Notes: generated by a model from the letters alone, not told the origin. Numbered from the stretch's first letter, positions 24,450 through 33,288 are shown. The stretch: 40,507 nt of DNA from Alphaproteobacteria bacterium UBA1303 (GCA_002307315.1 DBTZ01000017.1:1117-41623); one strand, 5' to 3'. Program-made: numbers and translations.

Positions 24450-25235
24450 ATGCACATGCGTAGGTTGCTTTCGGCGTTTGTCGTCCCGTCCTTTTTTTTC
24501 GTTCTCGTCCCCAACGCTTCCTATGCCGCGGAGACCGGTTATCTGACCGAGGCTCAGGCCGTGGATTCCACGAAATTCCTGCCGCCGCCGCCCGCATCGG
24601 GCAGCAAGGAATTTTCCTATGACCTCGACGTCTTTACCAGCTTGCGGGCGCTGAAAGATACGCCCCGCTGGCAGTTGGCGCACGACGACAACGTTATCAC
24701 CACCGATGCGTTGATGGCCGATTTTTCCTGTGCCATCGGCTTCGATTTCAATCGCAAGACCGCGCCGAAATTTGCCGCGCTGTTCGACAAGGCGTGGCGC
24801 GATGCCGGCAATCCCATCGGCACCGGCAAACGGTTCTTCAAGCGCCCGCGCCCGCTGATCGGCAACGAGTTGCCCATCTGTGCCAACCGGGCCGATTATC
24901 TGACCAGCAGTTCCTATCCGTCCGGTCATTCTACTTTGAGCTGGACCTTCACCTTGATCCTGACCGAATTGGTCCCCGACCGTGCCGGCGAGATCGTCAA
25001 GCGCGGCCGCGCCTATGGCGACAATCGTGCGGTGTGCGGCGTCCACTGGGCCAGCGACGTGGAAGCCGGCCGCACGGCCGGAGCCGCCGCCTTCGCCGCG
25101 CTGCACGGCAGCTCCGAATTCCGCAACGACATGGATGCGGTGCGCCTGGAAATTGCCGATCTTCGTCGGAACGCTTCGAAACCGGACGCCGCCAGGTGCA
25201 AAACGCTGGAAGCGTTGCTGCCGCGGCCGTGGTGA
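24450..25235 (+). CDS. class A non-specific acid phosphatase
   Basis: A 261-residue periplasmic PAP2-superfamily phosphatase with a signal peptide ending near ASYAAE (residue ~27). All three catalytic motifs are complete: Lys127 to Arg134-Pro135, PSGH with His160, and NRAVCGVHWASD with Arg193, His199 and Asp203. Such enzymes remove phosphate from many organic monoesters at acid pH. It shares with its upstream neighbour the FLPPPPASGS/LLPPPPLPGS segment, the DFSCA and LVPDR blocks and the same length, so the pair is a tandem duplication. Two ATG codons occur at 24450 and 24456; the first was used. The mtgA gene follows 49 bases on. Confidence 0.92.
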   Translation: MHMRRLLSAFVVPSFFFVLVPNASYAAETGYLTEAQAVDSTKFLPPPPASGSKEFSYDLDVFTSLRALKDTPRWQLAHDDNVITTDALMADFSCAIGFDFNRKTAPKFAALFDKAWRDAGNPIGTGKRFFKRPRPLIGNELPICANRADYLTSSSYPSGHSTLSWTFTLILTELVPDRAGEIVKRGRAYGDNRAVCGVHWASDVEAGRTAGAAAFAALHGSSEFRNDMDAVRLEIADLRRNASKPDAARCKTLEALLPRPW

Positions 25236-25284
25236 CGCATCGCCTTTTGCCGCGCATATGATAGTTTGCGAGTGCGAGGGGAAC

Positions 25285-26028
25285 ATGGCAAAAAAATACG
25301 CATCGGCAGCGCTGTGGCAGGCGTTATGGCATCGTAAGGACGGCCGCACGCCCTGGATCAAGCGCATTTTCGTAACGCTGTTCGTTCTGTTCGTGCCATT
25401 GCCGATCCTGTATTTGGCGATCTTCCGCTTTCTGCCGGTTCCCACTACACCGCAGATTTTGCTCGACCTCGTCACCTTGCAGGACGTGCATCAGTCCTGG
25501 CGCGACATCGACGCCATGTCGCCCTATCTCAAACGCTCGGTGATCGCATCCGAGGACGACAAATTCTGCACCCATCACGGTTTCGACTGGGACAACATCG
25601 AAAAAGCGATGCAGTCGCACGATAACAATCCCAAGAAACATTTACGCGGCGCCAGCACCGTCAGCCAACAGGTGGCGCGCACGCTGTTCCTGGGACCGAT
25701 TAGAAGCTGGGTGCGCAAAGGGCTGGAAGCCTATTTCACCGTGCTGATCGAAGCGATGTGGCCGAAGAAGCGGATTTTGGCCGCCTATCTCAATCTGGTC
25801 GATTGGGGCAACGGCAATTATGGAGCCGATGCGGCGGCGCAAAGCTATTTCGGGGTTTCCTCCGCGCACCTGACCAAGACGCAGGCCGCGCGGCTGGCCA
25901 CCATTCTGCCCAGCCCCGACAAATGGTCGGCCGACCATCCCGGCCGTTACGTCGCCAAACGCTCGCAGGTGATCAAGGGCCGTGCCGTCGAAGTGGTGCG
26001 CGACAATCTCGATTGGTGCGTGAAGTAA
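25285..26028 (+). CDS. mtgA: monofunctional biosynthetic peptidoglycan transglycosylase
   Basis: A 247-residue inner-membrane GT51 enzyme that polymerises lipid II into glycan strands. One N-terminal transmembrane segment (about 27-47) is followed by the transglycosylase domain, with catalytic Glu90 in IASEDDKFCTHHGFDWD, then RGASTVSQQVARTLFL and the EAMWPKKRILAAYLN motif. The frame is open far upstream within the phosphatase gene, but the start at 25285 (MAKKYASAAL) has GAGGGG four bases before it and gives the usual length. It ends seven bases from the convergent TPR gene. The upstream phosphatases and ATPase are co-directional with short gaps, so co-transcription is possible but not functionally required. 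Confidence 0.95.
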   Translation: MAKKYASAALWQALWHRKDGRTPWIKRIFVTLFVLFVPLPILYLAIFRFLPVPTTPQILLDLVTLQDVHQSWRDIDAMSPYLKRSVIASEDDKFCTHHGFDWDNIEKAMQSHDNNPKKHLRGASTVSQQVARTLFLGPIRSWVRKGLEAYFTVLIEAMWPKKRILAAYLNLVDWGNGNYGADAAAQSYFGVSSAHLTKTQAARLATILPSPDKWSADHPGRYVAKRSQVIKGRAVEVVRDNLDWCVK

Positions 26029-26035
26029 TCGAAGT

Positions 26036-26776
26036 TTACTTCGCGCTGATCGGCTTTTTGTCCGGCGCCAGTTTGCTCAAATAATTTCTTGCTGCGGTGG
26101 CGGCTTCGCCGTGCCCCTTGGCCGCCGTCTGCCAATCCTTGCGCGCACCGTTGACATCGCCGGCCGTAAGCTTCATCCGGCCGCGTTCGACCAATGCCGG
26201 CGGATAACCGGGATACAGCGTCAACGCTCTAACGATGTCCGTCGCCGCCTCGTTCATGCGGTTCAACGCCTGACGGGCGCTGGCGCGCAAAACCAAAAGA
26301 TCGGCGCGGTTCGAATCCTGCGCCAGTGCCACCGAGAGATCGGCTTCGGCACCGCCCCAATCGGCCAGCAGCGCGCGGGCGCGGGCGCGGTCGGCGCGCA
26401 TGTCGGCATCGTTCGGCACCTGCGCCAACGCGGCGGAAAAATCGGCCGCCGCCTTGTCGGGCTTGCCGGCGAGCAGCCAGGCATTGCCGGCTTGATCCCA
26501 CAGCACCGCCCGCTCGCGAAAATCGCCGATGTGCGGGGCGCGCGCCAACTGTTCCAGCTTCGCCGCCGCCTCGGGATAACGTTTGAGCGCGGTAAGCGCC
26601 AGCGCGGCGCAATGGCCGGCGGAAGCGCCGCCCTCGTCGCCCCATTCGCCGGCGGCGCGCAACGCTTCGGCCGGACGGGTCTTGGCCAACTGCACGCAAC
26701 CGGAGTAATCGGCAAACGGCAAGGCCGCCGCGGGGACGGCGACGATCAACAGGGCAACGGCAACCGCATATTTCAT
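26036..26776 (-). CDS. exported tetratricopeptide-repeat protein
   Basis: A 246-residue protein with a signal peptide (MKYAVAVALLIVAVPAAALP) and several TPR units over about residues 55-225: alternating helices with A/G-W-L patterns such as AVLWDQAGNAWLLAGKPDKA, LLADWGGAEADLSVALAQDS and ALVERGRMKLTAGDVNGARK. TPR arrays mediate protein contacts; the partner is not known. Its start overlaps the end of the upstream hydrolase gene by four bases (ATGA), so the two are translationally coupled. No enzymatic motif is visible. The TPR call is confident; the role is unknown. Confidence 0.82.
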   Translation of the reverse strand: MKYAVAVALLIVAVPAAALPFADYSGCVQLAKTRPAEALRAAGEWGDEGGASAGHCAALALTALKRYPEAAAKLEQLARAPHIGDFRERAVLWDQAGNAWLLAGKPDKAAADFSAALAQVPNDADMRADRARARALLADWGGAEADLSVALAQDSNRADLLVLRASARQALNRMNEAATDIVRALTLYPGYPPALVERGRMKLTAGDVNGARKDWQTAAKGHGEAATAARNYLSKLAPDKKPISAK

Positions 26777-27519
26777 CCGATTTGTTCCCGCAACGTTTCG
26801 AGCGTTTGTTCGATCAGTTTAAGATCGGACGGAGCCGACAGCCGATGCTCGCCGCATTTGATCAGGGTAAGGCGCACATCGCCCTTCAGGCAATCGACCA
26901 GCTTGAGCGCGTGGCGCCAAGGCATGTCGCGGTCGGCCATGCCCTGGATAATGCGCACCGGATAGGCGACGTCCAACGTTTCGCCAAGCACCAGATTCTC
27001 CCGGCCGCTTTCGATCAGATCGCTGGTGATGGGATAGGAATCGTCTTCGCTGCGATAGAGCCAACGCCCCTTTTCGACGATCTCGCGGCGCACCTCTTCC
27101 GGCATTATCGCCCACATCAGCGTTTCGGTAAAATCCGACGCCGGGGCGAGCAGCACCAGTGCGGCGATACGCTCCGGCCGCGCTCGCGCGAGCAACGTCG
27201 AAATCCAGCCGCCCATGCTGGAACCAACCACAATCTGCGGCCCGACGCTCAGGTTGTCGAAGGCGGCCAGGGCATCGTCGCGCCAACGGCTGATGGTGCC
27301 GCGTTCGAAATCGCCGCTCGACGCGCCATGCCCGAAATAGTCGAACCGCAGCGAGGCGAGCCCCTTGCGGGCGGCCCATTCCGCCACCATTTGCGCCTTG
27401 GTTCCCTCCATGTCGGAGCGGAAACCGCCGACCCAAACTATGCCGGGACTGCCGCCTTCGCATTTCCGGTAAGCGATTCTTTCGCCACCGTCCCGCTCGA
27501 GAAATCGCAAATCGGTCAT
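26773..27519 (-). CDS. alpha/beta hydrolase, ABHD10-like
   Basis: A 248-residue cytoplasmic alpha/beta hydrolase. The order GGFRSDMEGTKA, FDYFGHGASSGDF, nucleophile Ser101 in VGSSMGGW, Asp in GMADRDMPW and His in CGEHRLS is that of the ABHD10 group, thioesterases or esterases such as the mitochondrial depalmitoylase and acyl-glucuronide esterase. The triad is complete. It is the first gene of a two-gene minus-strand unit with the TPR protein and is divergent from the Ste24-like protease gene over 105 bases. The substrate is not determined by sequence. Confidence 0.87.
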   Translation of the reverse strand: MTDLRFLERDGGERIAYRKCEGGSPGIVWVGGFRSDMEGTKAQMVAEWAARKGLASLRFDYFGHGASSGDFERGTISRWRDDALAAFDNLSVGPQIVVGSSMGGWISTLLARARPERIAALVLLAPASDFTETLMWAIMPEEVRREIVEKGRWLYRSEDDSYPITSDLIESGRENLVLGETLDVAYPVRIIQGMADRDMPWRHALKLVDCLKGDVRLTLIKCGEHRLSAPSDLKLIEQTLETLREQIG

Positions 27520-27624
27520 ATTTCGTCCACACGTCAGTACCTAGAGACGAGTCTTGGCACATTTTTGCGGGGTGGAACAATCGCCAAAGCGATGTAGACT
27601 GCTTGAAAAGCAGGGAGATTTTTC

Positions 27625-28968
27625 ATGGCGGCGACGGCAAGGGTATTGGCGGCGTTGACCTTGATTCTGGCGGTAATGGCGCCCGCCGCCGCACAAGACC
27701 TGCCGCCGGTGGCCGCGCCCACGCATCATGTGACGGTGTACCCGCTGCCGCCGCCGGGCCTCGACAATTTCAGCGTCGACAAGGCGGTAAACGCATATAT
27801 TGCTTCCGTCTCGACGAAGGAAAAGGCGAAATCCGATGCCTATTTCGAGGGAAAATATTACCTTTCTGTTATCGATCTGATTTATGTGCTGGTGGTTTCC
27901 GGCGTTCTGCTGTGGACACAGGTTTCGGCGTGGATGCGGGGCATCGCCGCGTCGGTCACCCGTTCGCGCATACTCCAGACACCGATCTACGTCGCGCAGT
28001 ACTTCGCTGCGGTGACCGTGGTGGAACTGCCGCTGGCCTTCTACGAAGGCTATGTCCGCGAGCACGCCTATGGGCTGTCCAACCAGAGTTTTGGCGCCTG
28101 GGTCGGCCAGTATTTTATCGGAGCCGTGGTCTCGCTGGTTGCCTTGACCGTTCTGTTGACGCTGATCTACGCCGTCATCCGCAAGGCCAAAGAGCGCTGG
28201 TGGCTGTGGGGAGCCGCTATCGCAGTGCTGTTCGCCGCCTTCATGCTGGCGGTACAGCCGGTGTTGGTAGAGCCGTTGTTCAACCGGTTCCAGCCGTTGC
28301 CGAGCGGACCGTTGAAGACCGAAATTCTAACCCAGGCGAAAGCCAACGGCGTGCCCGCCGACAATGTTTTCGTCTACGACGAATCGCGCCAGTCGAACCG
28401 CATCACCGCTTATGTGTCCGGCTTTCTCGGCAGCGCCCGCATTTCGCTGTCGGACAATCTGGTGAAGAATTGTCCGCCGAACGAAGTGCTGGCGGTGGTC
28501 GGCCATGAGATCGGCCATTACACGATGAACCACATAACGATTCTGCTCACCTGGATGGGGTTGCTGGTCCTGGCGCTGTTCTGGCTGATCGACAAGGTGT
28601 TCCGGGGGCTGGTCAATCTGTTCGGCGGCAACTGGGATGTACGTACCATCGCCGATCCTGCCGGCCTGCCGCTGGTCGCCGCGTTGATCGCCTTCTTCGC
28701 CTTTCTCGCCGCGCCGGTCACCAACACCATTCTCCGCACCCAGGAGACTCAGGCCGACATCTTCAGTCTCAACGCAGTGCGCCAACCCGACGCCTTCGCC
28801 AAGGCGACCCTCAGGCTCAGCAACTACCGCAAGCTCGACCCCTCGCCGACCGAGGAATTCTGGTTCTACGACCATCCGTCGGGCCGAACCCGCATTACCA
28901 CGGCAATGCGGTGGAAAGCGGCACATATCCAAGATCCCGACATCCAGTCGGGCCCGATGTCGCCGTAG
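27625..28968 (+). CDS. M48-family membrane zinc protease, Ste24-like
   Basis: A 447-residue integral membrane metalloprotease related to CAAX prenyl protease 1 (Ste24). It has an N-terminal signal-like segment (about 1-23), several transmembrane segments (roughly 80-100, 120-140, 160-185, 193-212, 305-325, 348-368), the zinc-binding HEIGH at 294-298 and the third-ligand motif ETQADIF (374-380). The YEGYVREHAYGLSNQSFGAW and VYDESRQSNRITAYVSGFLG blocks are typical of Ste24 peptidases. Bacterial members degrade or process membrane and envelope proteins; CAAX processing is not expected. A short hairpin CTGCTT/AAGCAG (27599-27613) lies just before the GGAG ribosome-binding site. It converges with the Mur ligase gene 33 bases downstream. 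Confidence 0.92.
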   Translation: MAATARVLAALTLILAVMAPAAAQDLPPVAAPTHHVTVYPLPPPGLDNFSVDKAVNAYIASVSTKEKAKSDAYFEGKYYLSVIDLIYVLVVSGVLLWTQVSAWMRGIAASVTRSRILQTPIYVAQYFAAVTVVELPLAFYEGYVREHAYGLSNQSFGAWVGQYFIGAVVSLVALTVLLTLIYAVIRKAKERWWLWGAAIAVLFAAFMLAVQPVLVEPLFNRFQPLPSGPLKTEILTQAKANGVPADNVFVYDESRQSNRITAYVSGFLGSARISLSDNLVKNCPPNEVLAVVGHEIGHYTMNHITILLTWMGLLVLALFWLIDKVFRGLVNLFGGNWDVRTIADPAGLPLVAALIAFFAFLAAPVTNTILRTQETQADIFSLNAVRQPDAFAKATLRLSNYRKLDPSPTEEFWFYDHPSGRTRITTAMRWKAAHIQDPDIQSGPMSP

Positions 28969-29001
28969 CGGTTTTTTCCGCGGCATCATCGCCCGCCATG
29001 A

Positions 29002-30420
29002 TTAGCGGTTCCGTGCCGTCAGCGCCGATAGCAGGTCGCGCGCCAAAACCGTCAGCGTGTCGTCGCGCGCGCCCATGACGACGATGCGGTCGCCCGGCTT
29101 GACCGTCTCCAGCAGACGGTCCCGGCACGCAGTGCGATCCGATGGGGCTTCGGCGTTGCCGCCGCCGGCACACACCCCGGCGACGATGTCCGAGCTGGTT
29201 ACTGCCCGCTCGACGGTGCCGCCGAAATAGACCGGCGGTGGGATCAGCAGCAGGTCATCACGGTCGAGATAGGCGAGAAAGGCGGCGATAAACTCGTCTT
29301 TCATCAGCTTCAGCGGCCCGAACCCGTGCGGCTGAAACATCACCAACAGACGCCCGCCCGCCGCCTTCAACGTCGACAGGCTGGCGGAGATCTTGTCCGG
29401 GTTATGGGCGAAGTCGTCGATCACGGTCACGCCGGCGGCGGTGCCGACGACTTCCAGCCGGCGGCGAATGCCGGAAAATTCGTTCAGGGCCGCGGCACAC
29501 GCGTCAAGCGGCACCCCGCAGGCCAGCCCGGCACCCACCGCGCCCAGCGCGTTCGACACGTTGTGCAGGCCCGGCATCTTCAATGCCACGTTTGCCCGCG
29601 CCCCGGTCAGCCTATCGGTCATGGTAAAGGAAACGCCGGCCGCAGCCGGAACGATATCGCTCGCATAAAGCCGCGCCGGACGTCCTTCCCGGCTGACGAA
29701 TATCACCTTGTCCGGCGGCAGCCCCGCCGCCGCGGTCGCGGCATGATCGTTATCGACGTTGACTATGGCGGTTTCGGCACGGCGAAGAAAATCCGAAAAC
29801 AACGCCATCAGCTCGTCCATTTCCTTGTGATCTCGGCTGACATTATTGAGCACGGCAATGCGCGGCCGGTATTTGGCGATCGATCCGTCGCTTTCGTCCA
29901 CCTCGGCAACAAACAGATCGGGATCGCCGACCGCGGCACTGGCGAACGGCATATCGGGCGTTTCGAAATTCTTCATCGCCGCGCCGTTGACGATGGTGGG
30001 GTGCCGGCCGGCATGCTCGAACAGCCAGCCGGCCATGCCGGTGGCGGTGGATTTGCCGCTGGTGCCGCCGATGGCGACGCCGACCTTCGCGGCGTTGAAG
30101 CATTCGGCCAACAGATCCGAACGGCGCATCACCCGCGCACCGGCGGCGCGGGCGGCGACCATGTCGGGTACGGTATCCTCGATCGCGGTGGAAGCGACGA
30201 CGATCAGATCTTTGCCGGATATGCCGCTGCCGTCCTGGGGAAAGACCGCAATACCGCGCCGTTTCAATAATGCCATCTTTTCGGCGCTGCGGCCGGCATC
30301 GATGCTTCGATCCGACCCCGTTACGTCGGCTCCGCGCTCGTCCATCAGCAGGGCGAGCGGCATCATGCCGCTGCCGAGAATGCCGACGAAGAAATACGAA
30401 AGTTTGACGCTGTCGCTCAT
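29002..30420 (-). CDS. MurC/Mpl-type Mur ligase family protein
   Basis: A 472-residue ATP-dependent amide ligase of the Mur family. Rossmann-like N-terminus FVGILGSGMMPLA (11-23) with TGSD, central P-loop GGTSGKST (118-125), the ESDGS motif (176-180) and NVSRDH place it in the MurC/Mpl group, which joins UDP-N-acetylmuramate to L-alanine or to a recycled tripeptide. The P-loop has Ser and Ser-Thr where MurC and Mpl usually read GTHGKT. The start at MSDSVKLSYFF (30420) was preferred to an upstream one at 30510, which would extend into the divergent hydrolase promoter. It does not sit in a dcw cell-wall cluster, so it is more likely a paralogue used for recycling or another muropeptide than the essential murC. 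Substrate is uncertain. Confidence 0.85.
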   Translation of the reverse strand: MSDSVKLSYFFVGILGSGMMPLALLMDERGADVTGSDRSIDAGRSAEKMALLKRRGIAVFPQDGSGISGKDLIVVASTAIEDTVPDMVAARAAGARVMRRSDLLAECFNAAKVGVAIGGTSGKSTATGMAGWLFEHAGRHPTIVNGAAMKNFETPDMPFASAAVGDPDLFVAEVDESDGSIAKYRPRIAVLNNVSRDHKEMDELMALFSDFLRRAETAIVNVDNDHAATAAAGLPPDKVIFVSREGRPARLYASDIVPAAAGVSFTMTDRLTGARANVALKMPGLHNVSNALGAVGAGLACGVPLDACAAALNEFSGIRRRLEVVGTAAGVTVIDDFAHNPDKISASLSTLKAAGGRLLVMFQPHGFGPLKLMKDEFIAAFLAYLDRDDLLLIPPPVYFGGTVERAVTSSDIVAGVCAGGGNAEAPSDRTACRDRLLETVKPGDRIVVMGARDDTLTVLARDLLSALTARNR

Positions 30421-30512
30421 GGAACGATTTTCCTTATGGCACCCACACCCGGGAACATCAAATCCGAAAATGCCGCTTTCCGCCGTCGGATGCAATTTGC
30501 TACCATCCAATC

Positions 30513-32081
30513 ATGTCGCACGTCGTCACCCGCCGCACGGTTTGCGTATCCGCCCTGACCGCGCTGGCCGCCCCCGGGGCCTCGGCCCGCAACCGGATGG
30601 TTACCGCCGAACAATGGGGCGTGGCGGAAATCGCGCTTTCCGGCCAGACCGACGGCAATCCGTTCGTCGATGTCGCGCTTTCCGCGCGGTTTGTCGGCGG
30701 CGATTGCACCGTGGTGGCAAACGGGTTCTACGACGGCGACGGAACCTATCGCATCCGCTTCTGCCCGCCGGTGCCCGGCGAGTGGCGCTATACCACGCGC
30801 AGCAATTCCGACAGGCTCGACGGCATCGACGGAAAAATCGCGGTGTCGCCGCCGGCCGCCGGCAACCACGGACCGGTCGGCGTCGCCGATACCTATCATT
30901 TCGCCTATGCCGACGGCACGCCGTTCAAACAGATCGGCACCACGTCCTACGGCTGGATGCACCAAACCGATGCACTGTGCGCGCTTACCCTGCAAACGCT
31001 GAAAAATGCGCCGTTCAACAAGCTCCGTATGGCCGTGTTTCCCAACGGCACGCTGGACAACCGGCCGGTTTATCCCTTCGTGGGTACGCCGCACGCCTGG
31101 GATACCACGCGCTTCAATCCGGTTTTCTTCCGTCGATTGGAAACGCGCATCGGACAATTGCGCGATCTCGGCATCGAAGCCGACGTGATCCTGTTCCACC
31201 CCTACGACGAGGGCAAATGGGGATTCGACGCGATGCCACGCGAGGCCGACGAACGCTATGTGCGGTACGTCGTGGCGCGGCTTTCCGCCTATCGCAACGT
31301 CTGGTGGTCGATGGCCAACGAATACGACGTTTTTCCCCACAAGACCGAAGAGGATTTCGATCGCATTTTCCAAATCGTGCAAGATGCCGATTGCTATGGC
31401 CGTCTGCGCTCGATCCATCACCTGCACAAGATGTACGACAACAACAAGCCCTGGGTGACGCATGCCAGCATCCAAAGCGCCACCCTGGCGGAAGACGCCG
31501 AACGCTGCGTGGTCTTGCGCGACGTTTGGCGCAAGCCGGTGATTCTCGACGAGGTACAATACGAAGGCAACCACGATCAACGCTGGGCGCAACTCTCCGG
31601 CGAAGAGATGGTGCATCGGTTCTGGGAAGGCACCGTTGCCGGCGAATATGTTGGCCACAGCGAATTCTTCGAAGACGACAAACATCATATGTGGCTGGGA
31701 ACCGGCGGGGCTTTGCGCGGGATCAGTCCGCCGCGTCTCGCTTTTTTGCGGAAAGTATTGGAGGACGGCCCCGCGCACGGCCTCGACCCCATCGACCAGG
31801 CGCACGACCGGCGTCTGGCCGGCATCGCCGGCGCATATTACCTGCTCTACTTCGGCAAGGCGTGCCCGCGCGAATGGGCATTCTCGCTGCCCAAGGAAAA
31901 ACTTCGCGACGGCATGCGCTTCACCGTCGATGTACTCGACACCTGGAACATGACGATAGCGTCGGACCCTGGCGTCTACACGATCAAGAAGCAGGGCCAA
32001 TACGATTTTGCCGACGAACGCGGACGCGCCGTCGCCCTACCCGGCCGGCCGGGAATCGCACTGAGAATCAAGCCGTTCTGA
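30513..32081 (+). CDS. exported glycoside hydrolase-like protein with DUF5060, DUF4038-type barrel and DUF5605
   Basis: A 522-residue protein. The N-terminus has a twin-arginine-like motif (VTRRTVCV) before a hydrophobic stretch ending in APGASA, suggesting Tat export. A DUF5060 beta-sandwich (about 33-108) is followed by a TIM-barrel glycosidase-like domain (about 125-410) recognisable from FAYADGTPFKQIGTTSYGW; Glu270 in WWSMANEYDVF and Glu347 in VILDEVQYEG fit the acid/base and nucleophile of retaining clan-A enzymes. A C-terminal DUF5605-like beta domain ends the protein. Relatives act on plant polysaccharide side chains, but the sugar here is unknown. It starts 92 bases from the divergent Mur ligase gene. 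GH27 at 33.4 kb is a second carbohydrate enzyme nearby. Confidence 0.85.
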   Translation: MSHVVTRRTVCVSALTALAAPGASARNRMVTAEQWGVAEIALSGQTDGNPFVDVALSARFVGGDCTVVANGFYDGDGTYRIRFCPPVPGEWRYTTRSNSDRLDGIDGKIAVSPPAAGNHGPVGVADTYHFAYADGTPFKQIGTTSYGWMHQTDALCALTLQTLKNAPFNKLRMAVFPNGTLDNRPVYPFVGTPHAWDTTRFNPVFFRRLETRIGQLRDLGIEADVILFHPYDEGKWGFDAMPREADERYVRYVVARLSAYRNVWWSMANEYDVFPHKTEEDFDRIFQIVQDADCYGRLRSIHHLHKMYDNNKPWVTHASIQSATLAEDAERCVVLRDVWRKPVILDEVQYEGNHDQRWAQLSGEEMVHRFWEGTVAGEYVGHSEFFEDDKHHMWLGTGGALRGISPPRLAFLRKVLEDGPAHGLDPIDQAHDRRLAGIAGAYYLLYFGKACPREWAFSLPKEKLRDGMRFTVDVLDTWNMTIASDPGVYTIKKQGQYDFADERGRAVALPGRPGIALRIKPF

Positions 32082-32087
32082 AGACGG

Positions 32088-32729
32088 TTAGTCTGGATCG
32101 CCGGGGGTAGCGCTGATGATTTTGTTCAATTCGCCCCGCACGAACGACAGGCGGTAGGCGAGAAACCGCGGTCGCTTTTTATCCGACGCGACGGCAAAAA
32201 CGATGCCGACGAGTTTTCCCGACTTGGCATCCAGCACCGGCGCGCCGAGGAAACCGGTGCCGGCAGCGCTATCGAATGCCACCGCGAACGTTTCGCTCGG
32301 TTTGCAGACGGCGCATTGGAACGACAGCGCGGGGACGCCGTCGATCACCGCCCCGTCGAGGGATCTCAGGGCACCGCCGTTGCCTTGGCCGAACACCGTC
32401 ACCGCCTCGCCCGCGAACGGCGCCGTCTGCGGCAATTGCAGCAGGTACTGCGACGAGGGAAAGAACAAAAGACCGTAGTCCTTGGCCTCGCCAAAAATCT
32501 GCTTGGGATCGAGGCCGCCGCGGTTGGCGCTTGTAGTTACCGCCACGCCATCGGTCAGACTGACCGCCATACCCTTGCCGCGAAAGGCGGCGTAAACGCC
32601 GGATTTCAAGGCGAAGAATTCTCCCGCCGGTTTGGCCGGTGCAGGTGGCGGCGATACGGGCGGCGGCGCTTTGGGCGCAGCGCAAGCCGCCAACAGCAGC
32701 GTCAAGCCCAGTACAACCGCTTTGCGCAC
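32088..32729 (-). CDS. lipoprotein with degenerate trypsin-like fold
   Basis: A 213-residue predicted lipoprotein if started at GTG 32729 (VRKAVVLGLTLLLAACAAP, lipobox LAAC, Cys16); the open frame continues upstream through ssb and is not credible there. A proline-rich linker (PPPVSPPPAPAKP) follows. The rest resembles a trypsin-like protease: GKGMAVSLTDGVAVTTSANR at the usual His site, DYGLLFF at the Asp site, and GTGFLGAPVLDAKSGKLVGI at the Ser site, but His and Ser are both replaced, so no proteolysis is expected. It starts 16 bases after the ssb stop, so it is likely cotranscribed with ssb, which is functionally unexpected. The fold reading is by pattern only. Confidence 0.65.
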   Translation of the reverse strand: MRKAVVLGLTLLLAACAAPKAPPPVSPPPAPAKPAGEFFALKSGVYAAFRGKGMAVSLTDGVAVTTSANRGGLDPKQIFGEAKDYGLLFFPSSQYLLQLPQTAPFAGEAVTVFGQGNGGALRSLDGAVIDGVPALSFQCAVCKPSETFAVAFDSAAGTGFLGAPVLDAKSGKLVGIVFAVASDKKRPRFLAYRLSFVRGELNKIISATPGDPD

Positions 32730-32745
32730 GGAACCGTTCGTCGGA

Positions 32746-33198
32746 TTAGAACGGAATATCGTCGTCCATTTCGCCGCGTTGGAAGCCCGAAGGTGCATCG
32801 TTGGTCTCGCTTTGCCCACCGCCCGCGCGCGGTGCCCCATTGTCGCCCCGCCCGTCCAGCATCGTCAATTCGCCGCGAAACCGGTTGAGCACGACCTCGG
32901 TGGTGTATTTTTCCACCCCGTCCTTGTCGGTGTACTTGCGGGTGGAGAGCTGCCCCTCGACATACACTTTCGAGCCTTTGCGCAAATACGATTCGGCGAC
33001 CTTGGCGAGGTTCTCGTTGAAGATCACCACCCGGTGCCATTCGGTCTTTTCCTTGCGCTCGCCGGTGGCCTTGTCCTTCCAGCTTTCCGAGGTGGCAACC
33101 GAAAGATTGACCACCGGATCGCCGGACGTCATCCGCCGAACCTCGGGATCGCGTCCCAGATTGCCGATCAAGATCACCTTGTTGACGCTTCCCGCCAT
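32746..33198 (-). CDS. ssb: single-stranded DNA-binding protein
   Basis: A 150-residue SSB. The OB-fold occupies residues 1-110 (SVNKVILIGNLGRDPEVR, SESWKDKATGERKEKTEWHR, GSKVYVEGQLSTRKY), then a short glycine-rich linker and the acidic tip DDDIPF that recruits repair and replication proteins. SSB coats single-stranded DNA during replication, repair and recombination. A LexA box lies 75 bases upstream of the start (33273-33287), so it should be SOS-inducible. ssb and uvrA are commonly neighbours read in opposite directions; here a GH27 gene lies between them. Confidence 0.97.
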   Translation of the reverse strand: MAGSVNKVILIGNLGRDPEVRRMTSGDPVVNLSVATSESWKDKATGERKEKTEWHRVVIFNENLAKVAESYLRKGSKVYVEGQLSTRKYTDKDGVEKYTTEVVLNRFRGELTMLDGRGDNGAPRAGGGQSETNDAPSGFQRGEMDDDIPF

Positions 33199-33272
33199 CG
33201 TCCCGTCCTCACATTACTCTTCGCGCCTGAGATAAGCCCAAACCGGTCCGCGCGCGAGGCTACTCCATATTC

Positions 33273-33287
33273 GTTCTTGATACGTTC
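33273..33287 (-). promoter_or_regulatory. LexA box upstream of ssb
   Basis: GTTC-TTGATAC-GTTC, an exact match to the alphaproteobacterial LexA direct repeat GTTC-N7-GTTC. It lies 75 bases before the ssb start and 122 bases before the GH27 start. Confidence 0.8.
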
Positions 33288-33288
33288 T

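Noticed and set aside
24982..25284. N-terminal extension of the transglycosylase frame
   Set aside because: It lies inside the second phosphatase gene in another frame; the start at 25285 has a good ribosome-binding site and gives family length.
29846..32110. A 754-codon plus-strand open frame, and a 527-codon minus-strand frame at 30417-32000
   Set aside because: Both shadow the Mur ligase and the DUF5060 hydrolase in other frames; no domain was recognised.
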